Origin: Asparagopsis taxiformis
Lineage: Eukaryota; Rhodophyta; Florideophyceae; Bonnemaisoniales; Bonnemaisoniaceae
Direction: 5' to 3'
Assembly: GCA_030407315.1 (NCBI GenBank)
Contig: JALQPE010000569.1
Location: 81,479 to 145,478, forward strand
Length of the DNA stretch: 64,000 nt
The translations under genes and the position numbers were made by a program. The notes beneath the pieces were generated by a model. The model was not told where the DNA came from. It worked only from the letters and a program-made list of their open reading frames with translations, and searched no databases. Below are positions 23,618-34,173 of the stretch, one piece after another (the first letter of the stretch is position 1; each line of letters starts with the position of its first letter).

Positions 23618-24500
23618 ACTAGACTTTATTCGCCAGAGGATATTACACATACTGATTTGGGCGTGACTGGGAGGTAGCGCGGGGCGAGTGGACAGGTGTT
23701 GTTAGAATTCAGTACGCACTTGAAACTCTGCTTCCAGTGTACTGGGATAGTGTACGAAATCCTGGGAAATATTTTGGTATGCAAACTTGGAATGTGCCAG
23801 CGAGCCGCCGCCGCCGCCGAAGAGGAACCAGGTTTTATCATACCGGCGACATTTAGAAACAGCTGGACATTCAAACTCCGGATCACACATAACACCGCCT
23901 CACAATTGTACCTCGCTCCCGCCTGCGCTGTGTGCATCACAGCATCACGCCGCCTCCCACTTGCATACGCACGCCGCCTCGCAGCTGTACCTCGCCCCCG
24001 CCCTGTACATCACAGCTTCAAGACGCCTCACAGTTGTAACTCGCCGCCGCCTGCGCTGTGTGCACCGAAGCTTCACACCGCCTCCCACTTGCACACAGCC
24101 TCGCAGCTATACCTCGCCGCCGCCTGCACTGTGTGCTTAACAGATTCACGCCGCCTCCCACTTGCACACGCACGCCGCCTCGCAGCTGTACCTCGCCCCC
24201 GCCCTGTACATCACAGCTTCACACCGCCTCTCACTTGCACACAGCCTCGCAGCTTTACCTCGCCCCCGCCTGCACTGTGTGCATCACAGCGTCACGCCGC
24301 CTCCCAATTCCACACCGCCACGCAGTTGTACGCTGCGCCCCGCCTGTCTATCTGAACCTGCCAAACACCAAGCGCACTCAGCCTGCAACACTGCTCATCC
24401 CTTGTGTCGCACCACACCTACCAACCACCTGCACCGACTGTGGTTCGCTCTGTGCTGACAAACTGCAAAGCGTAAACTGGCTGGAAACGTTCCTGGCCGC
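23618..24500 (+). repeat. Left TIR of MULE B with internal tandem repeats
   Basis: This pairs with 27180-28319. Apart from the outer 250 bp it is made of C-rich tandem sub-repeats of roughly 120 bp, whose cores read CCGCCTCCCACTTGCACAC and CGCAGCTGTACCTCGCCCCC. The proline- and serine-rich open frames crossing it are by-products of that composition. It is about 255 bp shorter than the right TIR, which matches two fewer repeat units. Confidence 0.9.
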
Positions 24501-24611
24501 GTATATCGGACGGGAAAGTTCTTCACCCGCGAGAAGGGCACTTAGGGACAAACAGGCAATGGTTTTGGGCTGATGATTAAATCGGGATGGACTTAATATT
24601 CTTGATTTATT

Positions 24612-24935
24612 TCATGGGAGGAAAAGTACGTCTGGGTTTGCCCAGGTTCGCTGAATGGTCCGCTGTGAAGTGGCTTCTAGCACTGAAGTTTTGTATCGCT
24701 GGACACGTTGCAGTATATTGTTCACAAGGTAATCGAGTTGTGGTAAACCGTTTTCGTATTTCGAAAGCTCTGTGGCATGTTCACTCAAAAATTTGGTAAT
24801 TTCATCAACACGTGCCATCAGTTGGTCTGATCTAACCATAGCAGATTGAATCTGTGTCGGAGCATCAAAATCACACTCTGAGATGTGTGCATCGCCATTA
24901 TGCAATGATGAATAGTCTTGCTGCCCCAGTATCAA
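24612..24935 (-). pseudogene. MULE B transposase tail or small downstream ORF
   Basis: A 107-codon frame starts with an ATG overlapping the stop of the preceding frame (ATGA). Its heptad-like pattern could be a coiled coil. It could be the natural C-terminus of the transposase after another frame change, or a small separate protein. No family was recognised. Confidence 0.4.
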
Positions 24936-25819
24936 TGAATTAGGACTAAAAAACAGTCATAATTGGCAATCAGTTGCCCTTCTATGCGCTGGATAGAAAT
25001 GAAGGGTGGTGACCTTCGGCGGATAATATCTCGATATGCCGGAAGAGGCTTCCCGGCAATTACATGCTTGCAAACGAAGTTCGAGCTTCGAATGAAGTAC
25101 TGACATGTGCACAGCCAGTCTCCTGATCTTGCAACGTAAGCTCCAGAGCTCGTACGGGACTGCAACTGCCTCCATTCTGCAGAAAAGCTTTTCCACCAAT
25201 TTGGCTTCTTCGACCCCGATTTGAGTAACACATATTCCATGGTAAACTTCGGCATGATCTGATTTTCGAGTACATACAATAGCAAGTCTACTCTGGGCCT
25301 ATTATACGGCAGTAAATATAGTCGTTTCAGCATGGACCAATGAGCTTCCACTTTCATTGTAGTCTTACTCAGAGCAATTTCTCCCTCAGTACGCCGTCCC
25401 CAAAGGAAAAAAGTCTTTCCACTGTACCAATGCTCATAGAGATAGTCTAGTATGCTCTTCTCTGCTGGTAGTTTCAACAAACCAAAAAGCTCTTCAATTG
25501 CTATTTTTTGCACGGTATCAAACTTCAGGCTTGGCATGAAAAATGGGTGCATGTGATAGTGCCGATCGATAACTGACAGTATCGCATTCTCGCGATCGGG
25601 ATCATAATTCAAAGTTCCTGTAGATTGGAGCTGCTTTAGCTTCCGTTTTATCGCCCGCTTCATGTGCCAAAGGCAGATAGATGCGTTCATCTTGAAAGAT
25701 GTGGAAATGGCGTTTAGTTGCCCCTTGTCTTTGTCGGAAAAAAGGAGGGTTTTAAAGATGGCAGAAAGGCTCTTACAGAGGAAAGGAATAAACAAATAGA
25801 TTGCTGCCGCGTTGGACAA
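24932..25819 (-). pseudogene. MULE B transposase, C-terminal part with SWIM finger
   Basis: This frame continues the core: FSDKDKGQ supplies the second Asp, LWHMKRA the conserved His motif, and TTMKVEAHW the Glu. It ends with a SWIM zinc finger (CTCQYF...CKHVIAG). It overlaps the N-terminal frame by about 105 bp, consistent with a single frameshift. All three catalytic residues are present across the two frames. Confidence 0.8.
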
Positions 25820-27051
25820 TCTGAAAAAGTTGTTGAACTGCTCTCCAGTAACATATATGCCAGCGGGAACCCTGTCCCCATTACTGAACCGATCAAAGCA
25901 AACAATTCTAGCTTTTCTTTGTTCGTTTTATAAGTTGAATCAATAAATACCTCCCGGATAGGTACCTTTGCTGACAGTTGCTTGCCGAGATTTGTTAGAA
26001 AACCAGTACCGTAAGGTTCTTTCTGTTCCCAAATCGTTTGAAATTCCTTACTGTCGATCAGAAATTGATCGGCAGAAAGTTTGGAATCTTTCCCACGTTT
26101 AAACATGCTTCCAATGCTTTCCAGCCAGCAATAATAGACGTTATTGTATTGGAATGGAGTGGCGAACTCTTTTCGTAAGATAGTGCATATCTGGAACGGA
26201 GCAAGTCCAGATTCCGTAAGTTGTGACACTCTTGATATGGCAGGTACAGATAGCGCCATTTTTGTCCCGCATCTTTCATGCATCACCGCGTGTTTCATAG
26301 TAATACTCAGTTTTGCTTTACCAGAGTATGAGAAACTTATCGAGCCTCCGCAATTGTACTGCTTCGAAGACTCTTTTTGCCGTTTATTGGATGACTGGGG
26401 CCTTTTCCGTGATCTCTGGGAGCATATAAACTGCGAGTTCGACTTTGATCCGCCGTTTCTGGCATATCTGTAACTCTCAGTAGCACCAATCATATCGCAG
26501 AACTGGCGCTCCAAAACGTAGCGATCCGATGATGTACCTGCTGCAGGGGGCATATCAATCATCCAGCTTTCATACCTGCACTCAAGCGAGAACTTCATCG
26601 CAGTTGCAGCTGCAGCATTGGTCTCATGGGATCGCCTAACAAATGAACTTTTTGCATCCACAAAATCTATGTAATACTTGGCATAAATTTTGGATGGTGA
26701 TTGGTCAATGCAGATATCATTTCTGCATGTATTGCAGACTAAACTGCAACTAGACTTGTTCTGGACGTAAAAAGTATACATCCCTTTAAATTTCAGACAC
26801 TTGGAGCATCGCGATAAGCAGAGGGCACGGCAGTATTGTAAGCTACGCTGTTCACCATTCCCAAACATGTGAGATGCAACAGCACTGAACACGTTCTCAT
26901 CTATGACGTATTCCTCTTCCTCAAACACTTGTTCCACAAATGCACTAACATTTGATTCAACCTCAAACAGATATGTAAACAAATAGTTTACTTCGCAAAC
27001 CAAGGGAAGTCCGATGGGAAGTATGTCCGAAACAGTATTTTCCAGTTCCAT
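25714..27051 (-). pseudogene. MULE B transposase, N-terminal part
   Basis: 445 codons from an ATG at 27051. A Cys-rich region (CLSRCSKC ... CSLVCNTC, about residues 78-112) suggests an N-terminal zinc-binding domain. The first catalytic Asp of the MULE core lies near the end in VFIDSTYKTN, followed by GTGFPLAYMLLE, which is typical of this transposase family. The frame shifts at about 25800, and the reading continues in the 24932-25819 frame. This copy is therefore broken or uses an unrecognised join. Confidence 0.8.
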
Positions 27052-27179
27052 TCGCCTGGATTGCTTGTACCTATGTTCGAAGCTTTAGCCAACTCACCCA
27101 TAACCAAAAAAACAACTGAGTACACCTCCCAATTAAACAGCCAATATTCTTAGATAGTGTGCAGGTGGAAGGCGACACA

Positions 27180-28319
27180 CGCGGCCAAGAACGTTTCCAG
27201 CCAGTTTACGCTTTGCAGTTTGTCAGCACAGAGCGAACCACAGTCGGTGCAGGTGGTTGGTAGGTGTGGTGCGACACAAGGGATGAGCAGTGTTGCAGGC
27301 TGAGTGCGCTTGGTGTTTGGCAGGTTCAGATAGACAGGCGGGGCGCAGCGTACAACTGCGTGGCGGTGTGGAATTGGGAGGCGGCGTGACGCTGTGATGC
27401 ACACAGTGCAGGCGGGGGCGAGGTAAAGCTGCGAGGCTGTGTGCAAGTGAGAGGCGGTGTGAAGCTGTGATGTACAGGGCGGGGGCGAGGTACAGCTGCG
27501 AGGCGGCGTGCGTGTGCAAGTGGGAGGCGGCGTGAATCTGTTAAGCACACAGTGCAGGCGGCGGCGAGGTATAGCTGCGAGGCTGTGTGCAAGTGGGAGG
27601 CGGTGTGAAGCTTCGGTGCATACAGCGCAGGCGGCGGCGAGTTACAACTGTGAGGCGTCTTGAAGCTGTGATGTACAGGGCGGGGGCGAGGTACAGCTGC
27701 GAGGCGGCGTGCGTGTGCAAGTGGGAGGCGGTGTGAAGCTTCGGTGCACACAGCGCAGGCGGCGGCGAGTTACAACTGTGAGGCGTCTTGAAGCTGTGAT
27801 GCACAGGGCGGGGGCGAGGTACAGCTGCGAGGCGGCGTGCGTGTGCAAGTGGGAGGCGGTGTGAAGCTTCGGTGCACACAGCACAGGCGGCGGCGAGTTA
27901 CAACTGTGAGGCGTCTTGAAGCTGTGATGCACAGGGCGGGGGCGAGGTACAGCTGCGAGGCGGCGTGCGTGTGCAAGTGGGAGGCGGCGTGATGCTGTGA
28001 TGCACACAGCGCAGGCGGGAGCGAGGTACAATTGTGAGGCGGTGTTATGTGTGATCCGGAGTTTGAATGTCCAGCTGTTTCTAAATGTCGCCGGTATGAT
28101 AAAACCTGGTTCCTCTTCGGCGGCGGCGGCGGCTCGCTGGCACATTCCAAGTTTGCATACCAAAATATTTCCCAGGATTTCGTACACTATCCCAGTACAC
28201 TGGAAGCAGAGTTTCAAGTGCGTACTGAATTCTAACAACACCTGTCCACTCGCCCCGCGCTACCTCCCAGTCACGCCCAAATCAGTATGTGTAATATCCT
28301 CTGGCGAATAAAGTCTAGT
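27180..28319 (-). repeat. Right TIR of MULE B with internal tandem repeats
   Basis: This mirrors the left TIR but has about two more units of the internal tandem repeat. The outer part is nearly identical to the left one. Confidence 0.9.
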
Positions 28320-28328
28320 GTGCGAACC

Positions 28329-28598
28329 CTCTCAGAGCAGCTGTTTTCGCATGTTGCGCTGGCGGTACTTTTTCCAGCTTTCCTGGATCCAGGCTGTTTT
28401 CAACCAATGAAAAGGCCGTATTCGCCAAAATTTATCATATTTGGTTGGCGAGTTTTTGTGATTGGTGCATCTACGGGCCACGGAGATAACCGGGCCAGGG
28501 GCTTGACAAGTTTCTGCGATTGGTCAAAACAGCTTGACGAGTTCGTCCGATTGGCTGAAATCTTACCGTCTCTACCGGCGGTAGATTAAGTGCTCCCC
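28329..28598 (-). repeat. Right terminal inverted repeat of MULE A, outer part
   Basis: This is the outer 270 bp, separated from the rest of the arm by MULE B. It contains mirror copies of the three CCAATC subterminal motifs and ends GTGCTCCCC. Confidence 0.95.
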
Positions 28599-28607
28599 TT
28601 TCTGGCC
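28599..28607. repeat. Target-site duplication of MULE A, right copy
   Basis: TTTCTGGCC follows GTGCTCCCC directly and matches the left copy at 9 of 9 bases. Confidence 0.95.
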
Positions 28608-28639
28608 GATATTGAACTGCAGTATTTTTTAGCTCTTCA

Positions 28640-28822
28640 CGTCCACAGCCAATATGAAAATGCCAGGAGAGGCGAGTTCATCCGATTGGTGCGCAGAGGG
28701 CCAGGGTGAGGAGCTGTTGTGATTGGCCAAAATCCCTACACCCTCTACACGATGTAGATTCTCCACGTGCACTTCACGAAGCCCGACCTCATTTATCGGC
28801 GGTAGAATGTTCATCCCCCTAT
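28640..28822 (-). repeat. Degenerate terminal repeat of a MULE A relative
   Basis: Just outside MULE A, this stretch ends GGCGGTAGAATGTTCATCCCC, resembling the MULE A end GGCGGTAGATTAAGTGCTCCCC. It also contains CGAGTTCATCCGATTGG, a variant of the subterminal repeat. It looks like an older, diverged MULE end, possibly a solo fragment. Confidence 0.5.
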
Positions 28823-28928
28823 AATGATGACGGTGACATTACTAAGCTTCTTTGCTGGAGATGAGAGTACCAAAAATTTTTATAACTTTTCCATCCTGGA
28901 CACAATACTTTCTGCCATACATTATCCA

Positions 28929-29113
28929 GATGAGGATGGAAAACAATTCACCTTTATGTCCCTGTTGTTCGATATGTGTACTCTGGTAGACCTTACCATC
29001 AATTCCAAATCACGCTGCCGCAATTCTTATTTAGTCTTCACAGAAGCACGGCGACTCCAATCCTGGCCACTTCAACTCGAATCTCCTCTCCAACAAGTCT
29101 CCCCTCTATCACT
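28929..29113 (+). other. Upstream block shared by the two secreted paralogs, copy 1
   Basis: This resembles 30882-31054, upstream of the second paralog, best in the first 60 bp. In both copies that stretch is open and reads DGKQ..., MSLL and later CRNS. It may be a duplicated promoter/5' UTR with a short upstream ORF, or a remnant of another exon. A TATAACTT stretch lies near 28880. Confidence 0.45.
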
Positions 29114-29869
29114 ATGAAAATATATTCCTTCAGCATCATTCTGCTCATATTGAGTTTGATCGCTAAGACTTCTGCAGTTACCATCGGCCCTGCCAAGCAC
29201 TCCAGCCGGATTTCATCCCCTGTTCCAAGCGAAAAAAATGACAACGACGATCTACTTCTCGAAATGTCTCCCACAGTGGAGCCGAAGGTTGAAGATGAAT
29301 CTGCACTTCCCTCCCCAACTCCAAGTCCAACCCTATTCAGAAGAGAAAATAGGGGAGAGGAAGTTGAGCTTTCGACTCAAACAGTCTTGCTGGATGTAAC
29401 TTTCATTTTGGACTCTTTTCCAGCCATAATCTGTGGTCCTCAAAGAAAGGAGCTGGAGAATGCAAAAATAGTCGCTCAAAAACATCACAGAAGATATATA
29501 GAAGCCGTGGCATGCCTTAAAGAAGTGCGCAAGGATTTGTCTACCAGGAAGCGTGCTGTCAGACGACTACGACAATCCTTGGAAAAGGCCAGGCGTAGAA
29601 TCAAAGAGCTGAGGGCTTCTATAAAGGCTGCAATAGCCATAGGAAATGCAAAACATGAGAGAAGGCTAAGGAAGGAGTTGCGAAAGGTGCAGAATAAGAG
29701 GGATGTGACAAGAGAAGCTTTCAATAAGGCAACAACCGACCATGACCTGGAAGATAAGCTTGAACGTGAGAAAAGTGGAAAGGAGATCAGTCTGAAACGG
29801 ACTTTGAAAAAGGTGACTGACATACTGGTAGCCCAAAGGAGCAAATACCTGATATGCACGAAAAAGTAG
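29114..29869 (+). CDS. Secreted lysine/arginine-rich helical protein, paralog 1
   Basis: 251 aa from the ATG that begins a clear signal peptide (MKIYSFSIILLILSLIAKTSA). In-frame codons upstream lack this property, so this start is preferred. The mature protein has a Pro/Ser/acidic segment (about 25-85), then a CGPQRKE motif, then a long strongly basic helical region with heptad-like spacing (about 110-240), ending in CTKK. Two or three cysteines could cross-link. It is homologous over its helical half to the next gene at 31055. I do not recognise the family. Secreted, coiled-coil, tandemly duplicated proteins can be wall/matrix or host-interaction proteins, but no function is claimed. It is intronless. 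Confidence 0.75.
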   Translation: MKIYSFSIILLILSLIAKTSAVTIGPAKHSSRISSPVPSEKNDNDDLLLEMSPTVEPKVEDESALPSPTPSPTLFRRENRGEEVELSTQTVLLDVTFILDSFPAIICGPQRKELENAKIVAQKHHRRYIEAVACLKEVRKDLSTRKRAVRRLRQSLEKARRRIKELRASIKAAIAIGNAKHERRLRKELRKVQNKRDVTREAFNKATTDHDLEDKLEREKSGKEISLKRTLKKVTDILVAQRSKYLICTKK

Positions 29870-30881
29870 GTCGATTAACTGCTAGCTTTGTCTAAGTTGG
29901 TGAGAAACAAGTTCTCACGGGGATATGCTTCGCTTCGCATGCCAGATAGAAGAATTTTGTAGGAAAGGGAAAGCTTTGGTCAAGAATACTGCTTTGGACA
30001 AAATAAATTGAACGATCGAAATATTAGGCTCAAAGTTGTATACGCCGATACCCCTTGTTGATAATGGGAGCCATTTTGGCTAACTATGGTAAGTGAATAG
30101 GTATTGAGGAGGTAGACCCATTGCTTTTACAAAGAGTTCTTTGAGCTTCATTTTGTACACATCACTGAATCTTGCTCACTTGGGTTGTCAACATGCTATG
30201 TTTCATAGGTGAAGACTTGTTCAAGGGGTGGATTTGTTGTCGGCCGAAGAGCTTATACTATTTCTATTTTTAAAATCAATCAGTCCAAAATCGAGAAACA
30301 ACAATGAAACATGGCCAAAACTTTGTCGAGTGATATTGTAAAACCAGATACAACCACATTGCCGGTGTGATGTCTGGTGCAGGCATGGTGGCAGTAGATA
30401 TGCTGTCACAGTCACGAATCTATCATTCACGAGTGAATGCGTTTCTCGGAAAAAGGTGAAGATGAATTTCAATACAACAATATGTACAGCCTGCGATCCA
30501 CGACAAGCCCACGTTTTGAAAATCTGAACATAGATCGTCGGAGTCGCCAAACTCTGATTTCGTTCTTTCCATAAGTCCACGGTTGAAAAGCCACGTATAC
30601 AGAAAACGGAGAGCTCTATGATGTTGTTGGAATATCATTATGATAGCAATAAATGAGGAGAGCCATCCATTATAGACCAGATGAGAGGTACCACACAAAC
30701 AGCGCAGTGACTGGAAATACAAAGTGGAAGTTACTGAGAAAACAAGGAAAAGCTTGACTGAGGAAGTTTACACTAGGAGAAAAAGGACAAGGTCAATTTT
30801 CTTTGCTGCATATCTTACAACCTTTCGACTTTTTTCCACTTTCATTCTTACTACGTCCTGCTATGCTGCTGCATGCAGTTG
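29870..30881. other. Intergenic region between the secreted paralogs
   Basis: No gene was recognised. A minus-strand frame of 119 codons (30221-30580) has no signal peptide or motif. The region likely holds the 3' end of paralog 1 and the promoter of paralog 2. Confidence 0.5.
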
Positions 30882-31054
30882 CGATGAGGAGGATGGGAAA
30901 CAATACTCCCTTATGTCTCTGTTGTGCGATGAGAGCCCAATTAGACCTTGTTGTCGAAACTCCTCCATCACAATAAATTCTCAGACATGTGACGTCCTCA
31001 ATGTCGGCCGCTTCACTGTGAGTAACACATTGAGCCATCTTCCCGTCAATCATC
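30882..31054 (+). other. Upstream block shared by the two secreted paralogs, copy 2
   Basis: This is the counterpart of 28929-29113. The conserved upstream block shows that the tandem duplication copied the promoter region as well as the gene. Confidence 0.45.
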
Positions 31055-31837
31055 ATGAAAACACCCTACTTGATCGTCATTCTATTCCTTCTAGCTTTGA
31101 TCGGCGAGACAACTTCAGCCCAAATTGAACCCACCAAGTACACAGACCACATCTCAAACTCTGAACAGAACAAGGAAGAAGGAATTGATCACTCCATTCC
31201 GGACGCTTCACCTAGTGAGCTGGACGATGTAAATGAATCTGTGATTCCGTCTATAAATCCAAATCCTCACATACCAACAAGCGAACTTCCAAGCCCAAGA
31301 CCTGGAAAACCGGGTTCGGAGCTGGATCCGTTTTTGCCGTTTCCAAATGATGATGGAGACTTTCAGGACATTCAGTTTAATCCAGTGAATCCCTGTGGAC
31401 CACAGAAACGAAAATATGAGAAAACCAAACAAGACCGAGACCTATATCAAAACTTATTTTCACGCGCAGCGAAAGAACTGAGTGAAGCGCGCAAAGAACT
31501 GTCTCGGGCAATGCGTACACTACAAGAACGACGAGAAACGAAGAGCGAAGCGGTTGAAAACGTGTCTAGAATAGAGGGTTCTCTGAAAGCTGCACGAGCC
31601 ATTGGTGACACTTCATTGGAAAGATATCTGATGATGAGATTGCGACAGGCTCAAAGAGCATTGAATAGGGCAAGAAAGGGGGTCGAACGGGCAGAAATGA
31701 AGCTGGAAAGTGCTGAGACGAATGAAAGAAGGAAAGCACAAAGAGAAAATGGGGCGGAGGATGCTGTGGAAATGGCCAGAGAAAAGTTAGTTGTGCAGAG
31801 GAGAACGTATTTGCTGTGCAAGCATAGACACAATTGA
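31055..31837 (+). CDS. Secreted lysine/arginine-rich helical protein, paralog 2
   Basis: 260 aa with a signal peptide (MKTPYLIVILFLLALIGETTSA), an acidic Pro/Ser-rich segment (about 25-115), CGPQKRK aligned to CGPQRKE of paralog 1, and a long charged helical region ending LLCKHRHN. The shared pattern is IxxSxKAARAIGxxxxERxLxxxLRxxQ in the middle of the helix. The acidic linker is longer than in paralog 1, and sequence identity outside the helix is low, so the duplication is not recent. It was probably kept by selection, since both frames are open. Function is unknown. Confidence 0.75.
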   Translation: MKTPYLIVILFLLALIGETTSAQIEPTKYTDHISNSEQNKEEGIDHSIPDASPSELDDVNESVIPSINPNPHIPTSELPSPRPGKPGSELDPFLPFPNDDGDFQDIQFNPVNPCGPQKRKYEKTKQDRDLYQNLFSRAAKELSEARKELSRAMRTLQERRETKSEAVENVSRIEGSLKAARAIGDTSLERYLMMRLRQAQRALNRARKGVERAEMKLESAETNERRKAQRENGAEDAVEMAREKLVVQRRTYLLCKHRHN

Positions 31838-34173
31838 TACCGAACGGTGTTTGTTGAAGTCTGTAGTGATATTTCAGGGTAGAAGAGAATGCTTTAGTCA
31901 TGCAGTAGCTTGAAGAAATGCCTATGAGCTAGGAGTTGAAACTGCTTTACTCCGTAAAATTTTATATGATGCTATTGAGGTTTATGGTTTAATGCGTGGA
32001 TTTGATGTGCTCCCGAGAGAATCTAACTCGTGACGAAACTGTTTCGAAACTGAAATGAGTTCAACGACATAGCCAGCGCGTGATGTCTGCTGCATACAGG
32101 GTGGTGGTAAATATGCGGCTAGAGAGACGCATTAACGAAAAGCCTGAAATACTGCCAGAAGGGCAACAACACGAGTGCAACCTACCAACAAATTTGAGCT
32201 GTGACCATGTGATTGTAGACCAAATAGAAGCGTTCACGAAGTGCACTTGGTAGATACAACGAGGAAACGGGTGCCCTGGTATCACGGCAAATAAGGTGTG
32301 TTTCACGCGGCGCATTCGTGATTCGAAAAAGCCTAGCTGATTATTGATCTCCCTTACTAATTTTTGAATCAGACCAGTGGACACCACATTGTTGCACGGA
32401 CGCTCCAACTTACTCTACCACTGAAATACACGTGCATACCTATGGTGATTGTCAGAACAGTAAAACCATTAGCCCACATGTCCGGTGTGACCTATGTGGT
32501 TACTGCAGTAATCTGATTATATCCTAACAGTGATGAAACAAGTCTGGTAGAATATTCGAATACCACAAATTTCCTCCCTATGCTTCATACGCATTCGCGG
32601 CCAGCGCATATTTTCGCATCCGGAGTCCAGATTCGTCTAGGAGCATCTTCTTAGCAATGGCGCGGGGCATGTCTAGGGCTGTCAAAGAACGAAAATCAAA
32701 ACAGAATGGCGAGGATCTTTGCGAAACGTCATAAATGAACAGGCTGCTGTGAACGCGCGATATGGTGCTATAGTTGGCCCAAGGCGATGCGATTGGGAAA
32801 CGGAGATATTTGACACGTAGACGAAGCGGCGGAAATAGGCGCGAATGAAGAAGATTGGCTTTTGCACGGCGTTGGGTAACCTAACATCTGTTTGCTGAGC
32901 ACAATGCGTGCCTTTGTATACGCAACGTGCGATTACGTGGCAAGATTGGAAACGGATCTGCGAGCTGAAGTTTATCGTCTCAGTATTCGAGGATGCCCCA
33001 GACATTCGGCCCGGGTCCAGTCCGGTCCGGAGGAATGGACGATAGGTCTGGAAATTCTGGAGAGAAATTTTATTTTTGACGATTTAAACTTTGGTAATTG
33101 AGTTATGAAAGTGCAGCGAAGTGATCCTGACGCACAGGTGTAGGTCGGTCACACCTTGTGCGGTATCTGACTGATCGATCATGACCTGCTGTCGTGTTTT
33201 TCAGGCATGGCTCATAGGTTGCCCAAGGTGCTTGGTTTTGTCTGCAGCCAATGAAAAAATAATGCGTGTCTGGAATAGGTGATGAAAGCGACGTGGTCGC
33301 GTGACCTCTGTCGCCAATCGACAGGTCGTACAATTAAATTTAAAAAAATTTAGTATGCCACTGGCACCTTGCCAGAACGCTGAACCTTGAGCTCCTTTGT
33401 TGAAACCGTGCACGATCAGCTTTCGACACTCTTTGGAACGAACGATCCATGGTAGGTATGTATGTATGGGTGGCGTGAACACGCAAGCCGCTAGCGATGA
33501 GATACTTATTCGACTCTTACAAATCTGCCCGTACGATGAGCTCAGCTTCACGTGTCAGGCACTATTTCCCGGCAATATCTCGCAAGAGCCGATATGACAG
33601 CACACCGCGATAGGAATATTCCAAGTTGAATATTCGCAAAAAAGGGCATACTGTCTTTGCTGGTAAGGACAGGTGTCGCAAAACCATGAATATCGACGAG
33701 ATCGAAATCTGATTTTTAGGTTTCCGTTAACCGACCGTGATGCTGTTAGCGTCGTGGTCTGCTGAGTCACGCTTTGCCGTGAAGCCAATGAGACAGCAGC
33801 AGAAAGATGGAAATCTGAGCATTCCGTACAGATGTTAAAATACCATTGGTAGTTGTATACTTTCAGATCTCAATGATGAAATATCACGCTGTCAACTTGC
33901 ATCCAGTCGCGTTTTTTGTGTTGCGTGCTCGCGCAAGTTGCCGATATAAGATTATTTTTTTTGACTCACGTGTCCCTATTTCCAATGTATCCAGCGCGAG
34001 CCAAGCCCTCTCGTCATTCAGGAGCCATTACTTCCATTGTCTTTCGCAACCCGTTCCAACCAGTTTCAACACACGATTCAGTGCCTCAATGTTCGATATT
34101 TTTCCTACAAAAGCCGTTGATGCACGTAGCACAAGCCTAGTACCCAGTCACTTTCGCATCCACTTTATTCATC
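31838..34173. other. Intergenic region upstream of the dipeptidase gene
   Basis: Only short frames with no recognisable motif. A TATAAG at 33945, 229 bp before the dipeptidase ATG, is a possible core promoter element. No repeats of note were seen. Confidence 0.5.

Larger units (their letters stand above)
23618..28319 (-). mobile_element. MULE B, nested in the right TIR of MULE A
   Basis: The element begins ACTAGACTTTATTCGCCAGA and ends with its exact complement. It is flanked by GTGCGAACC at 23609-23617 and 28320-28328, a perfect 9-bp duplication of MULE A sequence also present once at the matching place in the left arm (near 15073). It is 4702 bp long and inserted after MULE A formed its long repeats. 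Its transposase gene is frame-broken. Confidence 0.95.
14802..28598 (-). mobile_element. MULE A, Mutator-like element with 3.0-kb inverted repeats
   Basis: The element begins GGGGAGCAC and ends GTGCTCCCC, and is flanked on both sides by TTTCTGGCC (14793-14801 and 28599-28607), a perfect 9-bp target-site duplication typical of Mutator. Excluding nested MULE B and one copy of its duplication, the element is about 9.1 kb. Its terminal inverted repeats (14802-17815, and 20875-23617 plus 28329-28598) are 3014 and 3013 bp. They contain the promoter region and the whole N-terminal half of the transposase gene. The clean duplication and the intact 1.6-kb-codon frame suggest recent insertion. Confidence 0.95.

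Noticed and set aside
23890..24370. Proline/serine/threonine-rich secreted proteins in several frames
   Set aside because: They lie in a C-rich tandem repeat of the MULE B TIR, are mirrored at the other end, and exist in multiple frames.
30221..30580. Third member of the secreted family on the minus strand
   Set aside because: No signal peptide and no CGPQ helix pattern.
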